Assembly (NCBI GenBank): GCA_016720075.1
Contig: JADJXW010000005.1
Coordinates: 186,001 to 250,000 of the forward strand
From: Pseudomonadota bacterium
Lineage (GTDB): Bacteria; Pseudomonadota; Gammaproteobacteria; Steroidobacterales; Steroidobacteraceae
Direction of reading: 5' to 3'
DNA: 64,000 nt
The notes beneath the pieces are model-generated. The model searched no databases, was not told the DNA's origin, and saw only the letters and a program-made list of their open reading frames with translations. The translations under genes were made by a program, and so were the position numbers. Within the stretch, counting starts at the first letter, position 1. Each line of letters opens with the position of its first letter. This document shows, piece after piece, positions 23,777 to 33,927 of this stretch.

Positions 23777-24436
23777 TCATTCCCAGTCCCGGATCTCGAA
23801 CTCCGGCTGGCGCTTGCGCTGGCGGTCGGAAATCTTGAGCTCGAGGTACTTGGCGCCCACGGACTTCTCGAAGTTCAGCTGCGCGCCGCGGGAGTAATCC
23901 TGGCCGTTCGGACCCTTGCCGGTGAACAGCGCCACCAGCTCGTGCTTGCCGACGCGCAGGTTGCCCAGGTACAGCCTCTGCACGCCGCCCTTGAGCAGCG
24001 CCTCGGCCTCGCGCGGGGTGTAGAGGTACTTGGTCACCTGCTTGTCATCCACGCGCAGCTCGACCGTGTCGAGCGCGAAGAATTCGCCGACATCCATCGA
24101 CAGGAACACGGCCACCTGCGTGTTAGCGGGAAACAGCAGCTCTTCCTCGAGCACGAACAGGTCGCGGTTCAGGTCCACCACGTCCTTCTTGATCGACTGG
24201 ATCTCCTCGTCGAGCGCGCGCGTGTCGGGCGCCGCGACCGGCGCCTCGGCATCGGTGGTCGGTTCGGCATCGGTGGCAGGCTCGGCGGCGGGCGTCTCTT
24301 CGGCCGCGGCCGCCGGTTCCGCCGCGGGCGCCGCTGCGGCGACCTGCTCCGCGGCTGTCGCCACGTGCGTCACCGCCATCACCAGGATGGCCAGGAAGGC
24401 AAGCCACACGGTCCAGATCTTGTTCGAACGATTCAT
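23777..24436 (-). CDS. Conserved secreted protein with helical spacer
   Basis: 219 residues. An N-terminal signal or anchor helix (IWTVWLAFLAILVMAVTHVATA) is followed by an Ala/Glu/Pro-rich linker of about 40 residues, a predicted coiled coil (DEEIQSIKKDVVDLNRDLFVLEEELL) here given only as its location near residues 75-105, and a beta-rich C-terminal domain with VAVFLSMDVGEFFALDTVEL and HELVALFTGKGP. No enzyme motif is seen. Family unassigned. The gene is 20 bases after the redoxin gene and seven before the TPR gene. Confidence 0.72.
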   Translation of the reverse strand: MNRSNKIWTVWLAFLAILVMAVTHVATAAEQVAAAAPAAEPAAAAEETPAAEPATDAEPTTDAEAPVAAPDTRALDEEIQSIKKDVVDLNRDLFVLEEELLFPANTQVAVFLSMDVGEFFALDTVELRVDDKQVTKYLYTPREAEALLKGGVQRLYLGNLRVGKHELVALFTGKGPNGQDYSRGAQLNFEKSVGAKYLELKISDRQRKRQPEFEIRDWE

Positions 24437-24456
24437 GTTGTTTCAGCGCCTTGGAA

Positions 24457-24984
24457 CTATTCGTCGAGGAGAACGCGGATCTGATCGAGATACTGTGCAT
24501 CGCTGCCGCTGCGATAGTTGCGATGCACGAAGCGGACCGCGCCGCTGCGGTCGATGAGCAGCAGCATGGGCAGGTTGTCCACCCGATAGGTCTTGGCCAC
24601 GATCTTGTTGGGATCGAGCAGCACCGGGAAACCGACCGGATGCGCGGCCGCGAACGCAGCCGCCGCCGCCTGGTCGTCATCGACATTCACGGCCAGCGCG
24701 GTGAGGCCGGCGGACTGGTAGGTGTTGACCATGCGGGACAGCGCGCCCAGCTGGTTGCCGCAGGTGCCGCAGCGGCTGCCCCAGAAGGCCAGCGCCACCA
24801 CGTCACCGCGATACTCGGACAGGCGGAAATTGACGCCGGACGTACCCTTGAGGGCGAAGTCCGGCGCGCTGCGCCCCATCAGGCGGTAGGCGTCGGCGGC
24901 AGGCGCCGCCAGGGCCACGCCGAGCAGCGCTGCTGCGAGCAGAGATAAGGAGTTCCAGCGTTTCTGCACAGCAGCAAGCACCAC
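24457..24984 (-). CDS. Exported thioredoxin-fold protein (TlpA/ResA-like, CGTC)
   Basis: 175 residues from a GTG start. A signal peptide ends near PAADA, then the redoxin fold has APDFALKGTSGVNF and the redox motif WGSRCGTCGNQL. The cis-Pro region DNLPMLLLIDRSG follows. Such periplasmic thiol-disulfide proteins often reduce apocytochrome cysteines before heme attachment, which fits the c-type cytochromes encoded just upstream. The active-site pair CGTC differs from the CGPC of the TlpA-like protein in the divergent gene set. Confidence 0.87.
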   Translation of the reverse strand: MVLAAVQKRWNSLSLLAAALLGVALAAPAADAYRLMGRSAPDFALKGTSGVNFRLSEYRGDVVALAFWGSRCGTCGNQLGALSRMVNTYQSAGLTALAVNVDDDQAAAAAFAAAHPVGFPVLLDPNKIVAKTYRVDNLPMLLLIDRSGAVRFVHRNYRSGSDAQYLDQIRVLLDE

Positions 24985-25043
24985 GCGCCATTTAACAGTA
25001 TGCGACAGGATAGCGCGTCAGAACTCCGAGGCAACGACTTCGG

Positions 25044-26594
25044 TCACACGATCTGGCCAAAAGCCGTCAATGCGTCACGCTGTGCGTTGCCGCCCAGCCC
25101 CTGCGTCGGGAAGAGGTTCGTGAACTGGCCCTGCTGACCATGCAGCGCCATGTAGTTCATCACCACCAGTTCCACCAGCAGGTTCACCGCGTTCGCACCG
25201 GGATGCGAGGATGTGACCACCGAGCCATCGCCACTGTAGTAACCGATCTGGTTCATCGTCGGAGCTGTCAGCGCCGGCCGCGCGGTCGGGTTGAAGACCA
25301 GGAAGAACGACGCCGCGGTCGCCTGGTTGTCACCGGTCCAAACACCCTTGCCGCGACCGTTGATGGAATTATCCAGCATGCCGTTGGACGAGAGCGATCC
25401 GTCGCTGAACACATACAGCATAACCGGCCGGCCCACGCGCGCCGCGTATTCAAGGCAGGCGCCGATGCACTGGCCAGCGCGCAGGTCGCGCATTTCGCCG
25501 GTGGAGCGATCACCCGTGTGGTAGTCGAAGCCACCCATCTGGATCGTGCCCGCGCCGGCATTGCCGTCGATCACCATCTTCATCACGGCGGCGGTCTTGC
25601 GGAATTCACCGTCACCGTCGTATTCGGCCTGCGTGAAGATGCCCGTGGGGCCGACGATCTGCGGATCGATTCCCGGGTTCAGCGAAGCCGGGTTGTTGAA
25701 GCGCTCGGCCAGGTAGGCGGACTTCACGTAGCCGCACTTGTTGAATTGCTTGATGTTCGCGTCGGTGGCAAGACCCGTGGTCACCGCCGCGTGCTTGCGA
25801 TGCGTGAGCACGGCCATCGACTCCATCACCGACACCGCGTCGGCCGGGTTCGGGAACAGCGTGCCCAGCTCGCCGGTGTCGACCAGGCCGGTGACATCGC
25901 TCGCCCGATCCACCTTGGTGGGCCGGATCTGCGGATTGACCATGGCCGCCGGGGCCATGGAATTGCCGCCGGAGTCGGAGCTCACCGAGCCGATGAGCGT
26001 CAGCAGCTCGCCGCGCGAGCCGGTGCGCGCGATGCCGTACATGGGATTGTGCGGGTTGTTGCCCGTGTCGTTTTCCGAGCGGGCCGCGATGATCGTGCCG
26101 TTGGTGCCGGCGCGCGTCGCCGCCTGCGTGCGCATGTTCATGCCGCGCAGGAAGGCGCTGTCGATGTGCATCGCCACGCCGTACTGCTGGTCGACCTGGT
26201 TGGGCAGGTTCGGCGTCATGTTGCCGGGGATGCCCAGCTTCGAATAGCCGGCCGTGGTCAGGAAATCCATCTGACCGCCCTGCTTGCCGATCAGCACGTT
26301 GGAGCCGGCGATATTGGCGCCGCCCGACAGGTCGAAGCAGATGAAGGGGATCTTGCCTGCGCCGCCGGTGATGCCGCAGCCGGCCGAGCCGATGCCGGCC
26401 AGGTCCGCCAGTACGTCGGCGCGCGCGCCGCGGGCCACCATCAGGCCCGCCATCGCCGGCACCACCACTGTCGCCGAACCCGTGATCAGGCCGGCCGAGA
26501 GGAAGTCGCGGCGCGAGACCGGCTTCGCATGGTCGGCATGCAGGATGGGCTCGTTAAGACCGCGGCCCTTGGGAATCTTCGGGATGTAACGCAT
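25044..26594 (-). CDS. Tat-exported DUF1501-like protein
   Basis: 516 residues with a twin-arginine signal (SRRDFLSAGLITGSA, near residues 27-41). The body is rich in Gly/Asn/Asp and has FICFDLSGGANIAGSN, MGGFDYHTGDRSTGEMRDL, VFSDGSLSSNG and SSHPGANAVN. This arrangement, with metal-ligand-like Asp/His, resembles DUF1501 proteins of the alkaline-phosphatase-like superfamily. It sits between the LamG lipoprotein (15-base gap) and the redoxin gene (59-base gap). The signal implies export in folded form, possibly with a cofactor. Some databases give relatives misleading names. The true role is unknown. Confidence 0.78.
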   Translation of the reverse strand: MRYIPKIPKGRGLNEPILHADHAKPVSRRDFLSAGLITGSATVVVPAMAGLMVARGARADVLADLAGIGSAGCGITGGAGKIPFICFDLSGGANIAGSNVLIGKQGGQMDFLTTAGYSKLGIPGNMTPNLPNQVDQQYGVAMHIDSAFLRGMNMRTQAATRAGTNGTIIAARSENDTGNNPHNPMYGIARTGSRGELLTLIGSVSSDSGGNSMAPAAMVNPQIRPTKVDRASDVTGLVDTGELGTLFPNPADAVSVMESMAVLTHRKHAAVTTGLATDANIKQFNKCGYVKSAYLAERFNNPASLNPGIDPQIVGPTGIFTQAEYDGDGEFRKTAAVMKMVIDGNAGAGTIQMGGFDYHTGDRSTGEMRDLRAGQCIGACLEYAARVGRPVMLYVFSDGSLSSNGMLDNSINGRGKGVWTGDNQATAASFFLVFNPTARPALTAPTMNQIGYYSGDGSVVTSSHPGANAVNLLVELVVMNYMALHGQQGQFTNLFPTQGLGGNAQRDALTAFGQIV

Positions 26595-26609
26595 GGTCGT
26601 GGTCCTTGA

Positions 26610-29067
26610 TTAGAGTATCGACAGCGCGCCGCTGCCCAGTGCCGCCGCGCAGGCGCCCTTGGCGACGTTGGCACTGCTGCCACCGTTCGCCACCAGCCGG
26701 TCGATGAGCGCCGACAGCTCGGTGCGCACCTCGCTGCCAGCGGGCTGGCTGACCAGGTCCGTGCCATTGCCCTGCTGCTGGAAGGCCTTCTGCAGCAGCG
26801 GCACCAGCAGGATGTCCTTGCCGGTCCCTGCGAACTGCGAGGCAGGCCCGCTGGTGTTCAGGGACGGGAAGAACGCCGCGCGGGTCGTGGCGTTGTTCAC
26901 CATCTCCGAGCAGTACTTGATGGCCAGCTGCGCGATGCCCGTCTGGTGCGAGGCCAGGAAGGCGTCGATGCTGGGCACCGGCGGCAGCTGCTGCTGCACC
27001 TGCAGGTACGTCGTGCGCACCGCCGTATTGGTGGTCGGCACGCCGGTGATCTTCGACATGCTCTGGTTGAGCTGCTCGAAGGTCCGGATGCCGATGTCCG
27101 CCTGCGGCGCAAGGTCCGCCGGCTGCTGGGTCACGCCCGTCACCGGGGTACGCGCGAAGGTGCGCGTGCCGATGCGGTCGAACGTCAGGAAGAACTGGTC
27201 GGAAACCGGTCCCTTCTGCAGTCCGATGATGGTCCCGACATCCGACAGCAACTGGCCCGAGGTGGCCGCGTAGTTCGCGTCCGTGACCGTCGTGCTCACG
27301 TTCGCGTACGCCTGGCCGGTCTGGGCCTCCTGGCCATTGACGCCGATGCGGATGCCGTCGATCTGGATCGAGCCGGGCCGCGCGGCCGGGTCGAGGCTGA
27401 TGAACACCGGCTTGGTGAACAGGTAGCTGTAGCTGTCGTACTGGCTGACCTCGAACATGATGTAGCTCTGCGGCACGCTGGTCAGAGCCGTCACGTTGAA
27501 GAGCAGGAAGTAGCGCTCGCCCACGCCGGCGGCGAAGTTCTGCTGCACCTGTTCCAGCGTCAGCGCGCGGCTGTGGACGGCCGCGAAGCGCATGACGCCC
27601 AGCCACTGGCGGTTGTTGGAGGTCTCGTTGCCGAGCACCAGGGCGAAGGTGTCGTCCCAGTCGGCCAGCGAGCCACCCGCGCGAGGATCCACGTCGCCGG
27701 TGAAGTTGCCGTTGACGTACAGGCGCCGGCCGTTGACCGGGTCATACGTCAGCACCACATGCTGCAGCGAGGCCTGCGCGTCGCGGTCCGCATCGCGGGT
27801 GAGCAGCGCCGGCGCGCCATTGGCGCCAGTCGTGCTCGAGCGGCCGAGCGCCTCGTACTGATAGGCACGCTGCGACAGCGTTACGTTCCGGGACATCACG
27901 CCGCCGGAGTAGCTGATGACGTAGGCGTCTTCCTGCGTCACGTTGGACGGCGCCGCCCAGACCTCCACCGAGTACTCGCCGGTGGCCTTGATGCGGTCGG
28001 AGAGCTTCTTGCTGCCGGTGGTCGTGCCCTGGGCCTTGCCGCCCGCCTTGATGTTCACGCCCCAGCCACCCATCCAGGCGATGTCGCCGGACATGTTGAG
28101 GTTCAGCGCCGGCTCAACACCACTGGTGTCGAAGATGGTGCTGCCGGTGCCGGTCTTGAACTCGTACTTGGCGATCGTGCTGGTCTCGTAGCGGTTGCCG
28201 CCGGCGGCCACGGTGCCGTCGTACAGCGTCAGCGCCTTGGACAGCACGAGGTTGGGATCGACCGGTGCGATCTGGATGCCGTTCACGAACTGGTTGATGC
28301 GCGCGAGCATGGTGGCCGCGTCCGCGGTGCAGCTCGTGGTCCAGCAGTTGTGCGACTCCTCGCCGACGCGCACCACGAGGCGCGAATTGGCGGGCGTGTC
28401 CAGGTCGAGCTTGGAGCGCGCCGCGGCATAGGCCTCGTTCACGTCGGCGCTGGCGAAGAACGGCGACTGCGGCGTGGCGGCCGTCGGGGGAATGGCAGCG
28501 CGCGCAGTTGCCCGCGCCGCGCACCAGCGGCCAGACGGTGTTGGCGAAGCTCGCCGCGCCACCATCGCTGGCGGTGTCGGGGAACGTCTTGCTCGCGCCC
28601 ACGTCCACGTCGTTCGGGGCCTGCAGCGCGATCTGCGTGCCGCCACCGGACACCGAACCCGCCCAGTTGCGGATCCAGGTGGTGAGGATGTCGGCGCAGG
28701 CCGAGTTGCTCGACAGCCAGCAGTTGTGGCCGCCGCCCACCTTGGTCACCAGCTGCGACTGATCAGGCTGCGTCAGGTTGACGATGGTGTTGGCATCGGC
28801 GTAGGCCAGGTTCACGTCGTCATTGCGGGCGAAGCGCGGCGCCTGGCCGGTGGCGTTGTGGCAGCCACCGCAGCGGTTGTTCGCCTTGATGTTGTCCCAC
28901 AGGTTGATGCGGAAGGACTGCACGTCGGCCGTCGTCGGCGCAGGTCCGGTGTAATCGGCCACCGTCGGCGGCGCCGTGGTGGGGTTGACTGTGGTGGCGG
29001 CACCGCCGCTGCACGCTGCGAGAGCGGCAAGCGCGGAGGCAACCAGGATGTGGCGCAGGAATTTCAC
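26610..29067 (-). CDS. LamG-domain lipoprotein with two c-type heme motifs (frameshifted near 28487)
   Basis: A lipoprotein signal (LAALAACSG) is followed by heme-binding CGGCH near residue 66 and CARCH near 187, with the partner cysteines HNCW and HNCWTTSC nearby. A concanavalin-like LamG domain follows near residues 355-510 (YSVEVWAAPSNV, HVVLTYDPVNGRRLYVNG), then a long C-terminal domain ending GSGALSIL. The reading frame shifts at a run of five G (plus strand, 28486-28490). With four, CARCHSPTAATPQ is continuous. About 818 residues after repair. It sits 12 bases after the cytochrome gene and 15 before the DUF1501-like gene. Probably exposed at the cell surface or periplasm for electron transfer or sugar binding. 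Confidence 0.82.
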
Positions 29068-29079
29068 GGTGCGTCTCCC

Positions 29080-30259
29080 TCAATTGCCTTTGCAATAGGC
29101 GGCGGTTTCGGCGAACACGTCTTTCATCTTGTAGCCGCCACCGCGGAACACGTTGATGATGTCGTTGACTTTGTTGCGGTCGGCGGAATTGGCCGCCGGA
29201 TGCAGGCAGACGGTCTTGAAGACCTTTTCCACCGCGCAGGCGCGCGAACTGGTCGCTGTGCGCAAGCTCCGTGCCCATGGACTTGGCGCCGACGCCCGAG
29301 CCCGGCAGCGAGGAATCCCAGCCCAGCACAGTGTTGGCGCCACTGCGCCAGTAGTTGCTCCAGCCCTCGTCCTTGGTGACGTAGCCGGGCTTGAAGTTGT
29401 CCTGGTTGATGAGGTACTTCGGCTGCACCTGCCCCGGGGTGTACTCCATGGCGCCGCTGGTCTCGTTGTAGTTGTAGAACGCGAAGGCCTGCGTGAGCGG
29501 ATCCATGCCGTTGTGGCAGCCGATGCAGCCGTTCAGGAACAGGCGGCTGTCGCCGCCCGGCGAGCGGCTCACGTCCTGGCGGATGCGGTCCGGCGGCAGG
29601 TTCACGTCATGCACCTGCTCCATGTCCTTGCACATGTGGTTCATCAGGGTGAAGCGGAACATCGCTCGGTTCGTGCCCGCCTCGAAGAAGGCCTGCGCCG
29701 CCGCGCGCGTGGTGATCACGCCAGCGGTGGCCGGCGCAGGCAGGCCCGTGTGCGCGGACTGCGTCGAGGCCACCAGCACGCTGGAGTTCGACAGGTCGAC
29801 GTCCTGGTCTTCCATCTGCTGGTAGAGATTGTTGTTGGTGGGCGAATACGCCGGCAGGCCCGAACCGCCGACATAGAGGATGTCGCCCGACAGCACCTGG
29901 CGGTAATCCACGTCGTCGCGGACCATGCCGATGACGGTGGCCGTGTAGTCGTTCAGCGGTGCGAACACCGACTGTTCCTCGTTGGTCCACGGCGTGACGA
30001 AGTTCTTGAGCGTCGTGGTGTAGAAGGTCTTGGCCTGCATCGCGATGCGCGCGGCCTGCGTGACCTGCCCCGACACGATCAGTGACTCCATCTGGTCGAG
30101 CACCGCCTCGCTGGCCGGCACGCCTGCCAGTCGGTCGTGCATGCGCTTTGCCTGCGCGCGCTCCACTGGTCCTGCCAGCGCGCTGGCCGCGCCGAGCAGC
30201 GCCAGCGAGAAGGCGACCGCCGTGGCGACCGGATGCTTGTAGCCTTGAACTCGTTTCAT
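29080..30259 (-). CDS. Secreted c-type cytochrome-like protein (frameshifted near 29235)
   Basis: About 393 residues, starting MKRVQGYKHPVATAVAFSLALLGAASALA (signal peptide, position 30259). One heme motif NGCIGCHNG lies near residue 244, surrounded by FNYNETSGAMEY-like aromatic segments (FAFYNYNETSGAMEY). Near residue 340 the frame changes. One missing base in SDQFARACAVEKVF joins it to the C-terminal piece ending ETAAYCKGN at 29080. It is the first gene of the minus-strand set, next to the divergent gap at 30260-30500. Likely an exported electron carrier or a structural partner of the LamG lipoprotein. It resembles cytochrome proteins found beside DUF1501-like genes. Confidence 0.78.
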
Positions 30260-30470
30260 GAGACCTGTCCTCACCGCGAGAAAATGCGCCGCGGCCAATT
30301 CCGTGTGCAGCGAATGTATAGGCGCCGAATGGGCAGCCGTAATGTCTCAATCCGCCTACGTCGCCGTCAGCCGACAACATACGGTTTTGCGTCGCAAAGA
30401 TATGATTCGCCGTGCAATGTGCGAGCTGCGTCACAGCGGCCGCTCGCCCCGCCAGACTACTTAAGCTCAT

Positions 30471-30487
30471 TGCCCGCACTGCGGGCA
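30471..30487. promoter_or_regulatory. Perfect palindrome before the HzsA-like gene, in the divergent gap
   Basis: TGCCCGCA-C-TGCGGGCA has perfect 8-base arms around one central base. It ends 13 bases before the GTG start of the plus-strand gene set and just before its GGAAG ribosome-binding site. The whole 241-base gap (30260-30500) must hold promoters for both divergent sets. This is its clearest feature and could be an operator or a translation-controlling hairpin. The rest of the gap shows no other clear signal to me. Confidence 0.4.
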
Positions 30488-30500
30488 CAGGGAAGCCAAC

Positions 30501-33179
30501 GTGAAGAGAATCTCCATTCGTGTCCGCCTCCTCGGCCTCGCCGGCATTGCCGCGCTGGCTGGCGCCTGCAGCAGTGGCGGCAGCGTGGAACTCGGCAGCG
30601 GCCAGTCCGCCGACCCGGGTTCGGTCGACTTCCCCATCGCGTACGTGAAGCGCACCATCCCGGCCACCGCCGGTGGCCAGCTCGTGCAGGACGACGTCCG
30701 CGAGATGCGCGACACGCTGCCGGATGCGGATCTTTTCTTCCGTGACCGCGCATCGCCTTCATCGGCCGAGCGCAACATCACCGACCGCGTCACGGGCAGC
30801 GATCCTTACGACATCAAGGATGTCGATGTCTCGTCCGACGGCAAGAAGATCGTATTCGCGATGCGCGGCCCGCTCGACGACGACCAGGACGAGGAAGATC
30901 CGCCGAGCTGGGCCATCTGGGAATACGACATCCCCTCGGACGACCTGCACCGCGTGATCACGTCCGCCACCATCGCCAACGAGGGCAATGACGTCGGCCC
31001 GCAGTACCTGCCCGATGGCCGCATCGTGTTCACCTCGACGCGCCAGCGCCAGTCACAGGCCATCCTGCGCGACGAGGGCAAGCCGGGCTTCGAAGCCCAG
31101 ACCGACACGCGCAACGAAAGCGCCTTCGTGCTGCATGTGATGAAGGCCGACGGCACCGACATCCACCAGATCTCCTTCAACCAGAGCCACGACCTGTCGC
31201 CGTCGGTGATGAATGACGGGCGGGTGCTCTTCAGCCGCTGGGATGGCGCCACCGGCCGTGGCATCCACCTGTACACGGCGAACCCCGACGGCACGAACCT
31301 GCAGCTGCTGTATGGCGCCCGCAGCCACAACACCGGCACGCTCGATCCGGCGACCGGCCTGCCTTCGACCATCCAGTTCACGCGGCCGCGCGAGATGCAG
31401 AACGGCCGCATCCTGTCGCTGGTGCGTCCCTTCACCGATACCGACCTGGGCGGCGACCTGACGCTGATCGACGCCAGCATGTACGTGGAGAACACGCAGC
31501 CGCTGGCTTCGTTCGCCGGCAACACGGGCCCGGCGCAGAGCCGCGCCACGCCGAACCAGGTGGTGACGGTGCCCGGCCCCTCGCCTGGCGGCCGCTTCCG
31601 CTCGGCCTATCCGCTGTGGGACAACACCAACCGCATCCTGGTGAGCTGGTCGCAGTGCCGGCTGCTCGACACCACCGTCACGCCCAACGCCGTCGTGCCC
31701 TGCACGCCGCAGCGGCTGGCCGACCCGGCCGCGCAGGTCGCCCCGCCGCTCTACAGCGCCTTCATCTTCGATCCGGCCGACAACACCTTCAAGCCGCTGT
31801 TCCAGCCGGTCGAGGGCATCATGATCACGGACCTGGTGGCCGCGCAGCCGCGCGCGCTGCCGGCGGTGATCCTCGACAAGGTGCCGGTGATCGACTTCGA
31901 TCCGGACCTGCAGACGCAGGCGGTGGGCATCCTCGACATCCGCAGCGTCTACGACTTCGACGGCACCACCCGCAATACGGGCACGGGCACCCCGTCGATC
32001 GGCACGCTGGCCAACCCTTCGCTGCGCACGGCCGACCAGCGCCCGGCGCGCTTCCTGCGCATCGAGAAACCCGTGTCGATAGGCGACGATGACCTGGGCT
32101 TCCCGGACATCGACAATGCCGCCTTCGGCACCGTGAACTTCATGCGCGAGATCCTGGGGTACGTGCCCATCGAGCCGGATGGCTCGGTGTCGGTGCGCGT
32201 GCCGGCCAACGTGGCCTTCGTGATCTCCATCCTCGACAAGGATGGCCGTCGGCTGTTCCCCGGGCACCGCAACTGGCTGCAGATCCGCGCCGGCGAGACG
32301 CGCAAGTGCAACGGCTGCCACCAGGCCGCCACCGGCGGGGCGCAGGATCTCTCGCATGGCCGCGACGGCACCAGCGTGGCCGCATGGACCGGCGCCAGCA
32401 GCACCCGCTTCCCGGGCACGGTCGCGACGTTCTCCGCCAACACCGGCGAAACCATGGCGCAGGTCAAGGCCCGCACCACCTGCGTTCCCGGCAACACCTG
32501 CTCGCAGCTGCCGAGCGTGAACCTGAACTTCGTGGATGACTGGACGGATCCGGCCGTGCGCGCACCGGATGCCGCGTTCGCCTACACGTATGGCGGCGCC
32601 GCGGGCCTGCAGACGCTGGCACCCACCAGCGCCGGCTGCCAGTCGGCCTGGAGCAGCGTCTGCCGCATCGTCATCAACTACACGCAGCAGATCCATCCGC
32701 TGTGGTACGTCGATCGCACGGTTCGCGACCCCAACGACAACACGATCATCCTGGCCGATCACACCTGCACGGCCTGCCACACGCCCGTCGATCCGGCCAA
32801 CAACACGCCGCGCGTGCCCGCTGGGCAGCTGGATCTGGCCGATGGCGACTCGAACCAGCAGGCGCTGCACAAGGCCGCGTACCGCGAACTGTTGTTCGCC
32901 AGCGACGAGCTGGAACTGGTGGGCGGTTCGCTTGTGCCCAGGGTTGTGACTACAATTGACCCGACGACAGGACAGCCTGTGCAGACGACACCGCAGGTGC
33001 CGGCCTCGCTGGCTGCGACATCCGCCCGTGGTTCAACACGCTTCTTCAGCCGCTTCGCGACGGGCGGCACGCATGCCGGGTATCTTTCCCCGGCAGAATT
33101 GAGACTGATCTCTGAGTGGGTCGATATTGGTGCGCAGTATTTCAACAACCCGTTCGATCCCGCTGTTCCGCTCAACTAG
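30501..33179 (+). CDS. HzsA-like beta-propeller lipoprotein with two c-type heme motifs
   Basis: 892 residues from GTG 30501 with GGAAG about five bases upstream. Lipobox LAGACSS near residue 23. The first half is a TolB/PD40-type propeller (VDVSSDGKKIVFAMRG, PQYLPDGRIVFTSTRQ, SPSVMNDGRVLFSRWDG). The second half resembles the middle region of hydrazine synthase alpha subunits, with heme motifs CNGCH near residue 602 and CTACH near 755. Proteins of this type occur widely outside anammox bacteria and their role is unknown. No other hydrazine-synthesis gene is present, so hydrazine chemistry is unlikely. First gene of the plus-strand set. Confidence 0.82.
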   Translation: MKRISIRVRLLGLAGIAALAGACSSGGSVELGSGQSADPGSVDFPIAYVKRTIPATAGGQLVQDDVREMRDTLPDADLFFRDRASPSSAERNITDRVTGSDPYDIKDVDVSSDGKKIVFAMRGPLDDDQDEEDPPSWAIWEYDIPSDDLHRVITSATIANEGNDVGPQYLPDGRIVFTSTRQRQSQAILRDEGKPGFEAQTDTRNESAFVLHVMKADGTDIHQISFNQSHDLSPSVMNDGRVLFSRWDGATGRGIHLYTANPDGTNLQLLYGARSHNTGTLDPATGLPSTIQFTRPREMQNGRILSLVRPFTDTDLGGDLTLIDASMYVENTQPLASFAGNTGPAQSRATPNQVVTVPGPSPGGRFRSAYPLWDNTNRILVSWSQCRLLDTTVTPNAVVPCTPQRLADPAAQVAPPLYSAFIFDPADNTFKPLFQPVEGIMITDLVAAQPRALPAVILDKVPVIDFDPDLQTQAVGILDIRSVYDFDGTTRNTGTGTPSIGTLANPSLRTADQRPARFLRIEKPVSIGDDDLGFPDIDNAAFGTVNFMREILGYVPIEPDGSVSVRVPANVAFVISILDKDGRRLFPGHRNWLQIRAGETRKCNGCHQAATGGAQDLSHGRDGTSVAAWTGASSTRFPGTVATFSANTGETMAQVKARTTCVPGNTCSQLPSVNLNFVDDWTDPAVRAPDAAFAYTYGGAAGLQTLAPTSAGCQSAWSSVCRIVINYTQQIHPLWYVDRTVRDPNDNTIILADHTCTACHTPVDPANNTPRVPAGQLDLADGDSNQQALHKAAYRELLFASDELELVGGSLVPRVVTTIDPTTGQPVQTTPQVPASLAATSARGSTRFFSRFATGGTHAGYLSPAELRLISEWVDIGAQYFNNPFDPAVPLN

Positions 33180-33927
33180 CGTCGCTCTTGGCGCCGCGCT
33201 GCTCGCACTGGCGAGCCTGTTCGCCAGTGCCGCCTCCGCGGCGGACAAGACCGACAAGCTGCAGCAGCTGTTCATCGCCGAGGCCTATCTCGAATTGCAC
33301 GAGGGGCCGGGGCGCGGCTATGCCGTGACGCAGGTGGTGCCGCGGGGCGAAGCCATCGATGTGCTGTACCGGCGCACCGAATGGTTCCGCGTGCGCACCA
33401 GCCGCGGCATCGAGGGCTGGGCCAGCCAGAAGGACATGCGCCGGACGCTGCTGGCCGATGGCAGCGCCTTCACCTTCGACCTGGGGGATCGCGCGGGCTT
33501 CACGCGCCACAACTGGGAGATGGGCGTGCAGGCCGGCGACTACGGCGGCGCCACGCTGGTATCGGCCTATCTTTCGCGCGCCTTCAACGAGCAGATGGCC
33601 CTTGAGGTCACCGGCTCGCAGTTCCTGGGCAATGCCTCCAACGGCTACACCGCGGAACTGGGCCTCATCCACGTGACCCGCCCGGACTGGCGCATCTCGC
33701 CCTTCCTCACGCTGGGCACCGGCATCATCTGGATCAAGCCCAAGTCGACGCTGGTGCTGCCGGATGACCGCAAGGACCAGACCGCCTACGCCGGCGCCGG
33801 CGTGCGCTTCTACATCAGCAGACGTTTCTTCGTGCGCGGCGAATACCGCCATCACATGGTATTCACCAGCCGCAACGAAAACGAGGAGATCAACGAATGG
33901 AAACTCGGGCTCGCGTTCTTCTTCTGA
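33130..33927 (+). CDS. SH3-domain outer-membrane beta-barrel protein
   Basis: About 265 residues. No ATG is available. TTG 33127 and GTG 33130 are adjacent candidates, both inside the 3' end of the preceding gene. The signal peptide ends near ASLFASAASAADK. A bacterial SH3 domain follows (AYLELHEGPGRGYAV, WFRVRTSRGIEGWASQKDM), then an eight-strand-like barrel ending in Phe (WKLGLAFFF). SH3 domains usually bind peptidoglycan or peptide stems, so this may anchor the barrel to the wall. It overlaps the next barrel gene by 31 bases. Confidence 0.82.
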   Translation: MRSISTTRSIPLFRSTSVALGAALLALASLFASAASAADKTDKLQQLFIAEAYLELHEGPGRGYAVTQVVPRGEAIDVLYRRTEWFRVRTSRGIEGWASQKDMRRTLLADGSAFTFDLGDRAGFTRHNWEMGVQAGDYGGATLVSAYLSRAFNEQMALEVTGSQFLGNASNGYTAELGLIHVTRPDWRISPFLTLGTGIIWIKPKSTLVLPDDRKDQTAYAGAGVRFYISRRFFVRGEYRHHMVFTSRNENEEINEWKLGLAFFF

